From: Bacteroides sp. 519
Lineage (GTDB): Bacteria; Bacteroidota; Bacteroidia; Bacteroidales; Bacteroidaceae
Direction: 5' to 3'
Assembly: GCF_010500955.1 (NCBI RefSeq)
Contig: NZ_QVMJ01000002.1
Location: 97,031-161,030, forward strand
DNA: 64,000 bases
Of this stretch, positions 9,339 to 18,803 are shown in pieces; position 1 is the stretch's first letter, and each line of letters opens with the position of its first letter. The notes under the pieces are model-generated. The model made no database searches, had not been told where the DNA came from, and was given only the letters and a program-made list of their open reading frames with translations. A program made the position numbers and the translations under genes.

Positions 9339-9536
9339 TTAGCGTAGCAACAAGCCCTTCGGAGGAAAGTTTGTTTTAGAAGTTAGAAGCATAACATCTG
9401 TTCCTATTTCTTTATCCTGTTTCCAATAGCCGTCACTCCCTTCATGCGAAAAAGTAGAATAAGTTGATGCAGCTGGCGAACTTGTTGCGTGCGCAAAGGT
9501 AAAATCGGGTTTTGCTGATCTGAACAAATTTTTCAT
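9339..9536 (-). CDS. Doubtful small ORF in the ardA-downstream gap
   Basis: The 494-bp gap 9303-9796 contains one minus-strand frame that could be real. From the ATG at 9536 (GGAG 11 bp upstream) it encodes 65 residues, MKNLFRSAKPDFTFAHATSS to the end. There is no known motif. Part of it (TACCTTTGC at about 9495-9503, minus strand) also fits a Bacteroidetes -7 promoter element, so the segment may be regulatory instead. Nothing else is visible in the gap. Confidence 0.22.
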   Translation of the reverse strand: MKNLFRSAKPDFTFAHATSSPAASTYSTFSHEGSDGYWKQDKEIGTDVMLLTSKTNFPPKGLLLR

Positions 9537-9796
9537 ATCACAATCTCCACGCCTTTGGGTAGTATTCTTCCAAAAAAATTGCTCCTGCAAAACGCCTCTA
9601 CTTTGCAAAGCTCACGAAACAAGTCAGTCGCTCAACTCATTCACCGCATAAAAAAAGGTCGTGATTATGAAAACAAGAACAGAAATATCAATACGAAACA
9701 ATATCGTTGCTAATCTATTCTCGCATAAAATCTTCAATGCAGCAAGAATGACGGTAGCGAAACACAACAAATTTACAATGGTTAATAGATAACATC

Positions 9797-10486
9797 ATGG
9801 CACAGGAAAGAATGGACGATTGGATGCAGTATGCGAAAGACCTTGCAAAAGCAGAACGGGAACTGAAAATTGAGCATTGGGTATATATCTCCTTTGAAAT
9901 CCGCAACCCCGACAGAAGTCGGGAAGTTCTTCATACGATAGATATACCCCGTGACATGTTAGACCGTTGGCGGTGGCTGGTCAACTGGCGAAAGGCTAAG
10001 TTAATATGCAAGCACCCACGAAAGAACATAGACCTATTGTTTTGCTATTACGACAAGCGAACAGGCTTACATACGGGTTTTGACTTTATATTGGGAAAAG
10101 TCGCTTCGGCAAAGGCACAGATAACCAAAGTCGAAAGAGCTATTGCCCGATATATCGACTATAATAAGTGCAATAATCTGTTTTTCAATATAGAAACGGA
10201 TGAGCAATTACAAAAAGCATACAGCAAGTTAGAAGAAAAGAAAGATAATTATCAAAAATTACATGTAATGTTACAGGAAGAAGTAAAAAATCACAGGGAA
10301 AACAGTGATAAATACAAGCTATTTATCGGTTTCAAAAAGTTAGGAGAGTTTTCCTCTATCTTGGAAGCGAAACAATACGCAGATCAAACAGGGCAGACAG
10401 GCAGGTTCAGCTTATTAGGAGACAAATACTATGACACTTGGTATATTTCTCAATGGGATATAAAAAACGAGGAAACAGGAACATAA
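9797..10486 (+). CDS. Unknown ICE protein with coiled-coil segment
   Basis: A 229-residue soluble protein beginning MAQERMDDWMQYAKDLAKAE. It has a basic middle, WRWLVNWRKAKLICKHPRK, suggestive of nucleic-acid contact, then a helical probably coiled-coil stretch (about residues 100-175) and a C-terminal YDTWYISQWDI. I do not recognise a family. It stands alone between ardA and the TPR/PIN gene and is convergent with the latter. Codon use looks like the rest of the element. Confidence 0.7.
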   Translation: MAQERMDDWMQYAKDLAKAERELKIEHWVYISFEIRNPDRSREVLHTIDIPRDMLDRWRWLVNWRKAKLICKHPRKNIDLLFCYYDKRTGLHTGFDFILGKVASAKAQITKVERAIARYIDYNKCNNLFFNIETDEQLQKAYSKLEEKKDNYQKLHVMLQEEVKNHRENSDKYKLFIGFKKLGEFSSILEAKQYADQTGQTGRFSLLGDKYYDTWYISQWDIKNEETGT

Positions 10487-10710
10487 GCACGAGACGGATT
10501 TTTCCGCTCGGCTTCTTTTATGGTCCATTCCGGAAAAAGATATGGTAAGGTAATTGTCTGATAGCCGGATTAATTGTTTTCAAAAATCTTGCAAACAGCA
10601 AGAAATTAAATAAAACGGCAAAAAACATCTATACATAGCTGATTAAGATGAAGTTCGTGATTACTGTAAAGAAAACATATACATTAGTTTGTCGATGAAT
10701 AATTCGAATT

Positions 10711-13700
10711 TTACATTATCAACGGATGTGTTATCTTATATGCATCCACTAGACATTGTCTATATACTGTATCATTAGATATACGAAAAGCCATGGAGAG
10801 AACTCTCTGTGCCTGAGTATAATTCATATTCTTAAACATGAGCGAAAACAAGTTCATGGTAAATATGTTCACTCCTGGTTCTGTAATTCCGTCGAGAAGT
10901 CTAAGACCTGCATTTAATACATTGTAGGTATTCAACTTATTCTTCTCTATGTTCAGATAACAGTTCTGCAGATGATTTGGTTCTTTACGGCTGTTCTTGT
11001 GGTATTGATCACATATGTATTCTGCTGTCATTTCACAACCAAAATAGTTTAAATCTGCAAAGAATACATCAATTTTTTCCATTTCCTCGTAATCCATAAA
11101 GTATAGCCAGTTATTGCAACTTACTGCCTTATATGCATTGAAATTAATCATCGAAATGGTCCAATCCTCCGTAATCAGAATACGATTTGGTTGATTGGCT
11201 ATCATTGTAGACTCTAAAAACATTCGCTGTAACTGCGTACCAATTTTCGACAAATCTTGATTCAGTATTTCCTCACAATTCTCTATATCACAATAGTCAG
11301 CAATCCACTGCTTCACCATCTTGAGTTTTGCAACCAAAGGAGAAATCTCAGGTTCTTCTTCATGTTGTTCTATCACAAGTATATCATATAGTTTCTGACT
11401 AAAAAAAGTGGGCATACCTTTTAACTCCTTCATTATTGAATCATCAATCGCTACCGCAATGCTCTTCGCTAAGATAAAGCGTTTAGTGAACGAAAGATTG
11501 AACTGTTTATGAATCTCATGCATCATCAACAATGAACTTAGCTCAAGTACAGGTTGTACATCTTTCATATTGTAATTGCATGCGGCAATGTGCTGAGCAA
11601 CAACCTTCCGTGGAATCATACAGATTGTGAAATCACCAAATAATTTATCATACAAATCACTCATTATTTGATGCTCTCCAATAAAATTATACAATGTTAT
11701 AGAACCATTCTGATAATTGATTTTAGCTTCTTCCATTTCGGAAACATAACCATCACGTTGACCCGACAATTCTTTGAGGTTAGCAAATATCCCATCACCA
11801 CCAGTTAGATCATCAATCGTGAATGACTTAATCGTCTTACTCCTATTCTCTGAGATTTCCTTCATACAATCCATCCACAACTTATGGTACTTGTTGAAAA
11901 TGGCTTTTACGGTCACAATACTAATACGACGAAAATGGTGCAGTTCTATAGTCTCACCAGGATGCTTACCAACTAAATCTTCAAGATAAGAACCTAAGAG
12001 GATATCATCATATTGTTCTTGACCATCCACATCTAGCATCACATAACTATTTAGGGTAACGACATCGTATTGTTGATGAATGATATCACCTAATGATTTC
12101 TGAACGGAAAATTGATAAAAAAGGTCATGCAGAGGCTGTGTAGGATTCCTGTGAATTTGTTGATATAGGAACTCAACAGCCAGGTCTGGTCGATTGATGA
12201 AGTGATAAGTATTGGTAATATTACTAATAGCTGTTTCGGGGAAATCTACATCTTTAAGTCTGTCAAAGAACTTCTCCACATCATCATATTTTTTGCATCT
12301 ATACAATGCCATTAAATGATGCTCTATCAGAATGCCATTTTTAGGGTTTTTATCAATACAAAGCGTTGTAATCTGCAATGCACGTTCAAAATCTTGCAAT
12401 GATTCTGCCATTCCAAGTTCTATGTTCAGTGTATCAGATGTCTCAATTTTGTTCAAACGTAATTGTTTACAAAAATCATATAATTTACTTCCATTTTTTT
12501 TATCCTTTCGCAACAATTGAACATAAACATGAGTTCTTATATCATAATAATTCATATCAACAATGGGCTCTATCACTCTAATAGCATCATCAATGCCTAT
12601 GTATTTTTCATAGATAAGCGAGACATAAGGCTTTAAAATATCATGAAGTTCACCCTCATGAATTTTAATGTATTCGATATCGATCTGCTTGCCTTCAAAG
12701 AAAGCCAGTATTTCCAAAACCACATTTTTAGTCACAACATTTACAATATTCAACTGAGAAATGTGTGGTGATGCAACTTCAGTAAAATACTGAATTGAGG
12801 AAAGTACATAATTCAAGTTATCATCGTCGAATGCAACATTGTATTGGCAAGCGTCTTGAAAAATTGCCATAAAATCATCGCTATTTTGCGCTTTTAACGC
12901 TAAAGAAAACCTCTGTTGAAGTACAGATGCACTGACATCTGCACCATAAGCAGCAAGAAATGTTATAGCCTCAGGTTCCCTGTTGGCACTCATTAGCATA
13001 GATGCAACTGCCAGATAATAGAAATCTTTCTGGCCTGGTGTATAAGTACAGTTTTTGATTTCATTAATCCATGAAATAGAATTATCATGGATATATGCCA
13101 CCAGTGCATGAGTAAACCTCAAATCTGGAAGCACATCATTCAATTCAGTTTTATGAAGCAGTTCATAATATTTTTCTGACATGGCATACAAATCCTCTGA
13201 TTCCTTAAATGGAGTATTATTGATGCCAGCAGGTTTATAAACCCATTGCTTTAGAAAACGTGTCAACGAGATGCTCAAGTAGAAAACCCACACAGGAATA
13301 TTATCAATCGTAAGATTGTCCAATATTTTAATAGGATGAGTATCTGGATTAACGGGCATTTCCTTAAATATATCATTGTCAAGCATACTGACTATAGCAA
13401 TAAGATTGTCTCCAGATTTTACATTCTCTGGTACATTCTGCAAAGATTCATTTATATCAATCGCAAAAACGAGTGTAGGGACCCACACCCAAACATTATT
13501 AGAATCCCTTAGTTTAATACTCTCAGCTAATTCCAAAGCCTTGTCTTTATTCCTATTTTTGCAATAAACATAAATCTGACCTGCAACAATATCACAATCA
13601 AAATAGTTTGCTCTTTCTGCGGCTTGGTAAGCTATCTCATAATGTTCCAGTGCTTTCTTACTATCAACATAACGCTTACAGTTACCCATAAAATAATCAA

Positions 13701-14298
13701 TAGTAGCAAGCAAAGGAAGGTCAGGATAGCTCTCTTTTGTAACAACAACCCTTAATTTTTCCAGTAATCTATAAGCTGTATTTACGTGTAGACTATTGAT
13801 TGCAGGTGCTAGTTCTTTGACAATGTCTATCGTGTCCTTATTTGTCATACGTTTCAAAACTACATCCAGTTTTTTATCAGTCCTTTCAGTAGTATCACTA
13901 ATTTCCCTCAGCTGCTCGCTACTTGGATTCAGCAGTTTACCTTCATACCGCATATATAAGGCGTACATAAGCACAATAAGCACCACCAACGAAACGACAA
14001 ACCAATCCAAAGCTCCGTATTCGAACTCCAATGCAGTCCATAAACCACTGTCTTTATCTTCTTTTGATAGACCAACTGTTAATTTAGTGATTGGCCAACC
14101 TGCACAAATTGTAGCAATGACACCAAGAAAAGCAAGTGTCACTTTGCGTACACTGATGACAAATAAATAGTTAAATATCGGTTTGCCAATATTTTTCCAT
14201 ATCCATGGAGACTTTTCTTCAAAGATCTCAGGCTTTCGTATGAAATATATGAATAAAATTGCGACTACAGATACTACTAAACTTACTAAACCAATCAT
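10711..14298 (-). CDS. Membrane-anchored TPR / GreAB-C-like / PIN-like putative conflict protein
   Basis: This 1195-residue protein has three membrane helices near the N-terminus (about residues 1-20, 52-75, 98-118). A very long alpha-helical repeat region follows (about 160-730), of TPR type judging from recurring ALEHYEIAY / ALELAE patterns. Then comes a short segment LLGSYLEDLVGKHPGETIEL (about 763-783) that resembles the C-terminal domain of GreA/GreB. The last part contains beta-strand/acid pairs typical of PIN nucleases: VLELSSLLMM near 916 (Glu where Asp is usual) and ILITEDWTI near 1042. TPR-GreAB-C-PIN proteins are predicted RNA-targeting conflict systems. The domain calls are mine by eye. 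It is AT-rich relative to the transfer genes and looks like cargo. Confidence 0.6.
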   Translation of the reverse strand: MIGLVSLVVSVVAILFIYFIRKPEIFEEKSPWIWKNIGKPIFNYLFVISVRKVTLAFLGVIATICAGWPITKLTVGLSKEDKDSGLWTALEFEYGALDWFVVSLVVLIVLMYALYMRYEGKLLNPSSEQLREISDTTERTDKKLDVVLKRMTNKDTIDIVKELAPAINSLHVNTAYRLLEKLRVVVTKESYPDLPLLATIDYFMGNCKRYVDSKKALEHYEIAYQAAERANYFDCDIVAGQIYVYCKNRNKDKALELAESIKLRDSNNVWVWVPTLVFAIDINESLQNVPENVKSGDNLIAIVSMLDNDIFKEMPVNPDTHPIKILDNLTIDNIPVWVFYLSISLTRFLKQWVYKPAGINNTPFKESEDLYAMSEKYYELLHKTELNDVLPDLRFTHALVAYIHDNSISWINEIKNCTYTPGQKDFYYLAVASMLMSANREPEAITFLAAYGADVSASVLQQRFSLALKAQNSDDFMAIFQDACQYNVAFDDDNLNYVLSSIQYFTEVASPHISQLNIVNVVTKNVVLEILAFFEGKQIDIEYIKIHEGELHDILKPYVSLIYEKYIGIDDAIRVIEPIVDMNYYDIRTHVYVQLLRKDKKNGSKLYDFCKQLRLNKIETSDTLNIELGMAESLQDFERALQITTLCIDKNPKNGILIEHHLMALYRCKKYDDVEKFFDRLKDVDFPETAISNITNTYHFINRPDLAVEFLYQQIHRNPTQPLHDLFYQFSVQKSLGDIIHQQYDVVTLNSYVMLDVDGQEQYDDILLGSYLEDLVGKHPGETIELHHFRRISIVTVKAIFNKYHKLWMDCMKEISENRSKTIKSFTIDDLTGGDGIFANLKELSGQRDGYVSEMEEAKINYQNGSITLYNFIGEHQIMSDLYDKLFGDFTICMIPRKVVAQHIAACNYNMKDVQPVLELSSLLMMHEIHKQFNLSFTKRFILAKSIAVAIDDSIMKELKGMPTFFSQKLYDILVIEQHEEEPEISPLVAKLKMVKQWIADYCDIENCEEILNQDLSKIGTQLQRMFLESTMIANQPNRILITEDWTISMINFNAYKAVSCNNWLYFMDYEEMEKIDVFFADLNYFGCEMTAEYICDQYHKNSRKEPNHLQNCYLNIEKNKLNTYNVLNAGLRLLDGITEPGVNIFTMNLFSLMFKNMNYTQAQRVLSMAFRISNDTVYRQCLVDAYKITHPLIM

Positions 14299-14628
14299 TA
14301 CATTTTATTTGAATTCGATAATACACGGTCTATCTAGTTCCAAAATTACAGAAATATCTTTTACGATAGATAGTTCTCTCATTTTTTTAATTCATCTATT
14401 AATGAAAACCACAAATTGATGGTGCAATATATTATTGCATTCTAATCTATATCAAGCTTATATTGAATTATTTCACTAAAGAAATAGCACTTCTCTTTGA
14501 ACAATTAAAAAACACGTGAAAATTATTCCGATTTTTTTCCATAAAAGTAGTTGGTCTTGTTCAATAAATTGGCTGGCCGCCGTATTTTACCCTTTATTTG
14601 CTAAGGAACTTCATCGATGGTATCTCTG
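14299..14628 (-). other. AT-rich gap between hipA and the TPR/PIN gene
   Basis: No gene is seen here. The region is strongly AT-rich. A possible -7 element TAATTTTG (minus strand, 14341-14348) lies about 43 bp before the start of the TPR/PIN gene, with no convincing -33 partner. No hairpin terminator for hipA is evident. Confidence 0.35.
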
Positions 14629-15912
14629 TCACGACATTCCTGATAATACCTCAATGCGATAATTTACTTCCTCTTTTATTTGGTGGCTCCAATAGCCATC
14701 AATCCCCGCCAGTTGTGCATATCGCGGGTAGTCGCTGACAACACTGATTGCCTTTTCTATGAGGGAATCGGCACTTTTTATATTGTATTTTTTAGCTACC
14801 TCAAGCAAATCACCACGTTCAATACTAGAGTTTTTGTTGTTTATGGTCATGCAATGACGGTTTACATATCCCGGTGCAGACGGATCGACCGAAAATGTGA
14901 AATCATACGTGGGAGTAATATGCCATACTCCGTCTTGCCCCATCATAAAGCTGAAATTTTTATTGTGGTCATCCACATTCCCTCCAAGCACATTCATGGC
15001 CATGGACAGGAATAACTGCTGCATTTCCGCCGGTACGATGCCGATACGACCAGCAGTGTCAAACAGAGACTCATAACTGTCCGCTGTCGGTTTCATTGCT
15101 GCCAAAGTCTGGATATGAATTTTCTCATTTCCCTTACGGTCAAACCGCTCGGTAAGAAAATGTACTTCCTTTTCACCCTCAACAAGCATCGATGGCATCA
15201 TTTTCACCCCTGCGTCCTGGGCCATCAGATAATAACTGTATTCAATACGTGTTGTCGGCAGATCAAGATGCTCATCAAACTTGATAATCATCGGGGTAAA
15301 ACCAGGTGCGGGGGCACTTACCTGTCCCGAATAACACTCATTAGTTTCCGTATTCACATGAATGATCGCTTTTGCCCTACGACCGCCGGCAGATGTCCCC
15401 ACCTTGAACAGGCTTTCAATCATCAAGTCAGGTTGCATCTCTGCCTTAAAATCCTTAGCCTCGTTCAAGGCGGCACAGGCAAGCCTGTACAAGTCGGCAA
15501 TCTCTACTTTGAACGGCTTCTCCATTTCTTCAGCGGCAGGAGGTATAAACTCCAGAGCCCCCATTCCTCGCCTACCGATGTATGCCAGGCGGTCAAGTGA
15601 TGACAGGTCACGAGATTTTATATGATGCACTTTGGCCCATTCATTGAATACTCTATTTCCCCAATGATCAGGTAGTGAATCGGCTATAAAAGAGGGCAAA
15701 CCACCAAAGATTTTATCATCCTCTCCATAAACAGGCAGCCCATGTTGAGCGGATACACCATTTATTGGGGCTTTCAATGGAGCGATATCATAACCACCCT
15801 TTATAAAGTCACTGTCGAAATAGAAGCTTACCTTTTCTGTATATCTCTCCTTATAGGCTACTAATGTACCCACTTTCCGATTCCATAAAAACACATCAAG
15901 ATTTTGTATCAT
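14629..15912 (-). CDS. hipA: HipA-like serine/threonine kinase toxin
   Basis: A 427-residue protein of the HipA kinase family. Visible hallmarks are the N-terminal couple_hipA region (GLPVYGEDDKIFGGLPSFIADSLPD), the Gly-rich ATP loop GTSAGGRRAKAI (about 191-202), the catalytic loop NVLGGNVDDHNKNFSF (about 308-323) with Asp and Asn, and the Mg-binding YDFTF (about 334-338). HipA kinases phosphorylate translation factors or tRNA synthetases and cause dormancy when unchecked. The length is normal and all key residues are present. It overlaps the upstream HTH antitoxin gene by 17 bp. On an ICE such a pair usually stabilises the element or acts in phage defence; both are inference here. Confidence 0.92.
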   Translation of the reverse strand: MIQNLDVFLWNRKVGTLVAYKERYTEKVSFYFDSDFIKGGYDIAPLKAPINGVSAQHGLPVYGEDDKIFGGLPSFIADSLPDHWGNRVFNEWAKVHHIKSRDLSSLDRLAYIGRRGMGALEFIPPAAEEMEKPFKVEIADLYRLACAALNEAKDFKAEMQPDLMIESLFKVGTSAGGRRAKAIIHVNTETNECYSGQVSAPAPGFTPMIIKFDEHLDLPTTRIEYSYYLMAQDAGVKMMPSMLVEGEKEVHFLTERFDRKGNEKIHIQTLAAMKPTADSYESLFDTAGRIGIVPAEMQQLFLSMAMNVLGGNVDDHNKNFSFMMGQDGVWHITPTYDFTFSVDPSAPGYVNRHCMTINNKNSSIERGDLLEVAKKYNIKSADSLIEKAISVVSDYPRYAQLAGIDGYWSHQIKEEVNYRIEVLSGMS

Positions 15913-16222
15913 TATCGTTCCTCCTTACTCTTTTGGGAATGAGTTTGTTTATTTTTTTTAGTGCCATTGGCGGCATGGGCAACTCAGGCAGTAAATCACT
16001 TATACGTTGCTCCATGCCGATTATCCGCAACAGTGATATGAAATTATTCAGGGTCATGTTCTGATTGACACCCTGTTCAAAATGGCTTATTGTAGCAAGG
16101 CTCACACCGGATTTCTCCGCCATTTCCTTTTGGCTCATCCGCGCAGCAAGCCTGTACTCCTTTATGCGTTTCGCTAAAAGTAGCATAATATCTTGGTTGG
16201 TAATATAGTTTGTATTATTCAT
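15896..16222 (-). CDS. hipB: HipB-like HTH antitoxin
   Basis: I choose the ATG at 16222 (108 residues), because the longer frame would need a TTG inside the operator. The protein carries a canonical XRE helix-turn-helix (about residues 18-72: IKEYRLAARMSQKEMAEKSG, then VSLATISHFEQG) and a basic C-terminal tail. It overlaps hipA by 17 bp, as in other hipBA operons, and should repress its own promoter and neutralise HipA. Nested dyads over and upstream of its start fit autorepression. Confidence 0.88.
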   Translation of the reverse strand: MNNTNYITNQDIMLLLAKRIKEYRLAARMSQKEMAEKSGVSLATISHFEQGVNQNMTLNNFISLLRIIGMEQRISDLLPELPMPPMALKKINKLIPKRVRRNDNDTKS

Positions 16223-16276
16223 ATATGGTATAATATTACTATTTAATTGCAAATTAAATAAATAATATCCATATAT
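16221..16276 (-). promoter_or_regulatory. Nested palindromes, probable HipB operator
   Basis: Outer half-sites ATATATGG (16221-16228) and CCATATAT (16269-16276) enclose an inner dyad ATTTAATT / AATTAAAT (16241-16248 and 16252-16259). The set overlaps the hipB start and fills the space up to the end of the primase gene. Binding of HipB dimers is inferred from position and symmetry. Confidence 0.65.
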
Positions 16277-16284
16277 TACTACTA

Positions 16285-17175
16285 TTATGGAAATTTCTTC
16301 TTATCCCGTAAGAAGTCATTCAGATCCTTATAGAGCGGATACGCTGCAAATATATCGCATACTTTACCACCCAACAATTCCTGCAAAGTATCCACAACCC
16401 GTCTTCCGGCATCATCATTATCAAGATAACAATGAATGACTTCATATTTTTTGATTGGTTCGATGACCCTGCTGACATTGCTTACCGAGTTCAGAACTAT
16501 ATAATCCATAGATTCGCTGCCTTCAGCTATTCTTCCCAGTTTTACTAAAGTCAGATAGGAAAGATAATCCATAAAACCTTCAAACAGGCAACAATAGCCA
16601 CCTCTTGACCTCTCCAATTTTCGGATGATGGATATATCTTTGGGTGCAATACATCCTTTAAAATAAGGATTACGGATTTCATAGCCACCGGCTATATTCG
16701 GAAAAGCAACAGCAAAATATCCTTTTTTATTACAGGTATAATGGATTTCCTTACATTCGCGTTCTCCAATATCCAGATTGATACTGCGAGATTGCAGGTA
16801 TGATTTCAATGCTCCATGATTCAAGTCCACCACTTTTACATTTCTGAACTGATCTGTTAGCCGTTCTCCATACTGAGATATTGGTGTTCGTATACGGGGA
16901 GCCAGTGCCGGCGCCGCATTCTCTATAAGTTTGAGCAGCCGGGACACATCTTTTGATTTGTAGAGCAGTTCTGCCAAATCAATGATATCACCACTTTGAG
17001 CCGTTCCAAAGTCATACCATAGATTTTTATCTTTATTGACTTTGAATGACGGTGTTCTGTCTTCCCGATAAGGGGCATGATACCATGCCGACTTAGCCGA
17101 CTCTTTTGTGGATGAAAAGCCAATGGCTCTCAGATAGTCCACCAGGTCAATCTGTTTTATTTGAGCGATATTCAT
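16285..17175 (-). CDS. Toprim-domain DNA primase
   Basis: This 296-residue protein begins with a zinc-finger-like CHC2 region that has lost most cysteines (YHAPYREDRTPSFKVNKDK, WYDFGTAQSGDIIDL, about 32-70). It is followed by a Toprim domain with the acidic pair CLFEGFMDYLSYL (about 196-208) and CYLDNDDAGRR (about 250-260). It would make primers for replication of the excised or transferred element. It lies 83 bp after the RepA-like ATPase gene, with which it probably works. Confidence 0.85.
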   Translation of the reverse strand: MNIAQIKQIDLVDYLRAIGFSSTKESAKSAWYHAPYREDRTPSFKVNKDKNLWYDFGTAQSGDIIDLAELLYKSKDVSRLLKLIENAAPALAPRIRTPISQYGERLTDQFRNVKVVDLNHGALKSYLQSRSINLDIGERECKEIHYTCNKKGYFAVAFPNIAGGYEIRNPYFKGCIAPKDISIIRKLERSRGGYCCLFEGFMDYLSYLTLVKLGRIAEGSESMDYIVLNSVSNVSRVIEPIKKYEVIHCYLDNDDAGRRVVDTLQELLGGKVCDIFAAYPLYKDLNDFLRDKKKFP

Positions 17176-17258
17176 ATCTTCCTTTGGAATTTAAGCGGTT
17201 CGACATTGATTTATCATATATAGCCCCGGAGTAAACTAAACTTGTTTCTATTCGATAT

Positions 17259-18326
17259 TCACCCCTCATTCTCAAAGGCTTTAGGGTCGTAAGAGTAAGT
17301 CTTATCCTTTTTGGTTATTACCCCTTTCCCCATCAGGAATTTGTTCAGCTCCACGCACACATTCCGTCCTCGTTTATAACCAATAGTCTCATAACCTTTT
17401 TGCAGAGCTTTGAGCATATTCTCATACCCGACAATTACCCCTTCCGAAAACACACTTTCCAATGCACTCACATGCTGCTCTTCCGTCAATACTTCAAAGA
17501 GAGGTTTGCGTTCCGTCTCAAACGCATAATTATCTACTAATTCCGGCAATGCTTCACTATTGATTTTAAATGCGAACGGAGTAAATTCTTTCTCCCGGAT
17601 ATGCATGGCCTTTACTTGACTTATACTGCTGTCAAATGGACTTTTCGTAACTTGGAGTATTGTTTCAGCCTTATTATTCAGTTCTGTTCCTATGTGCCCA
17701 CGGGTATTATCATCACCTTTATTAAGATGCAGCACCGTATGGATATGCAAGTCATGCATACTAGACCACCGCATCAGGTCATTGATAAGTTCTACCGACT
17801 CACTGGGATTGTTGATGTCGTACATGAGATCACGAATCCCATCAATCACCACGAACCCGATATTTGGGTCTGTATCCAGTGCAAGGTTAATGATCTGCCT
17901 TCTGTGTTTGGGTGAATACTCTCGTAACATAAAAAACTCCAGTCGTTCATTCTCACGATCAGTAGGCATTCCGGCCAAAGTCAGTATCCGTTCCAATACC
18001 TTGTGACAATGACACTTGCTCTGTTCTGTATCTACATATAGAACTTTATGCTTTTCTTTCGGTAAAATTGCCTTGTAGCGTAGCACCTCTTCACCAGACA
18101 GTGCAGAAGCCACAATAGCCGACACGTTGAAAGTTTTCTTGCTCTTCGGTTTTCCGGTCGATGCACTGAAGTTTCCTAGCGTAGCAATGGTAATACCATC
18201 TACTTGTACTATCTCCGGTGGGTAAGCATAAACATCTGTTACTCTGAGTCGGATAAACTCCAAAATCTGCTCAAAGGCACTTTCGTCTATATCTTCACCC
18301 AAACTTATCTTTTTGTTCTCAATCAT
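17259..18326 (-). CDS. RepA-like AAA+ ATPase / helicase
   Basis: A 355-residue RecA/RepA-type ATPase. The phosphate loop is a variant, STGKPKSKKTF (about 55-65), followed by a Walker B-like IGFVVIDGIRDLM (about 157-169) and a third motif HTVLHLNKG. The C-terminal 80 residues resemble a winged helix (VIVGYENMLKALQKGYETIG). Proteins of this type (often annotated AAA family or RepA) pair with a Toprim primase on Bacteroides elements and likely load at the replication origin. The variant P-loop keeps the final Lys-Thr, so activity is plausible. Confidence 0.82.
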   Translation of the reverse strand: MIENKKISLGEDIDESAFEQILEFIRLRVTDVYAYPPEIVQVDGITIATLGNFSASTGKPKSKKTFNVSAIVASALSGEEVLRYKAILPKEKHKVLYVDTEQSKCHCHKVLERILTLAGMPTDRENERLEFFMLREYSPKHRRQIINLALDTDPNIGFVVIDGIRDLMYDINNPSESVELINDLMRWSSMHDLHIHTVLHLNKGDDNTRGHIGTELNNKAETILQVTKSPFDSSISQVKAMHIREKEFTPFAFKINSEALPELVDNYAFETERKPLFEVLTEEQHVSALESVFSEGVIVGYENMLKALQKGYETIGYKRGRNVCVELNKFLMGKGVITKKDKTYSYDPKAFENEG

Positions 18327-18441
18327 ATTTTGCAGCCTTTTCTTTTTGAATCAATCGTTTATTTTTAATTGCATTATATCCGACCTTTAACTCTATCAGA
18401 GATTCAGTTAGAATAATATAATCCATGTGTTCATCTCTTAT

Positions 18442-18768
18442 TTATGTTTTGAAGTCCATTACGCCTTCTTCCTCGCTTCCATTTTCTAAAGGGTTCTGAC
18501 ACATCCATTCATCCAGCTCCTGTTTACTGAAATAAATCAGCTTTCCCGTTGGTTTATAATAGGGTATGCCACCACTTCTTGTCAACTTGTAAAGCTGGCT
18601 ATTAGACAAGGAAAGATACTCACGCGCTTCCTTAAAATTGAGTGTATCTTTAATGCAATAGAGAGCATTCTCTATTTTTTCCATTCGTGTAATAATATAA
18701 CTTAGCTTTAATAAGCAGGTGGAGCATACAGTAGAATCTCCGACCTCTTCCACATTTTTCTTTTTCAT
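18442..18768 (-). CDS. Excisionase-like HTH protein (A)
   Basis: A 108-residue protein with a MerR/excisionase-type winged helix in its C-terminal half: NFKEAREYLSLSNSQLYKLT, then IPYYKPTGKLIYFSKQELDEW. A CxxC pair (STVCSTC) sits in the N-terminus. It is a clear paralogue of the gene at 19078-19431. In CTnDOT-type elements proteins of this fold control excision and the excision operon. Confidence 0.82.
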   Translation of the reverse strand: MKKKNVEEVGDSTVCSTCLLKLSYIITRMEKIENALYCIKDTLNFKEAREYLSLSNSQLYKLTRSGGIPYYKPTGKLIYFSKQELDEWMCQNPLENGSEEEGVMDFKT

Positions 18769-18803
18769 TGCTACTACTTAAATTCTTTTTTTTGATTATG
18801 CCA

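Noticed and set aside
16223..16252. N-terminal extension of HipB from a TTG
   Set aside because: Lies inside the inner operator dyad; the ATG at 16222 gives a normal-length HTH antitoxin.
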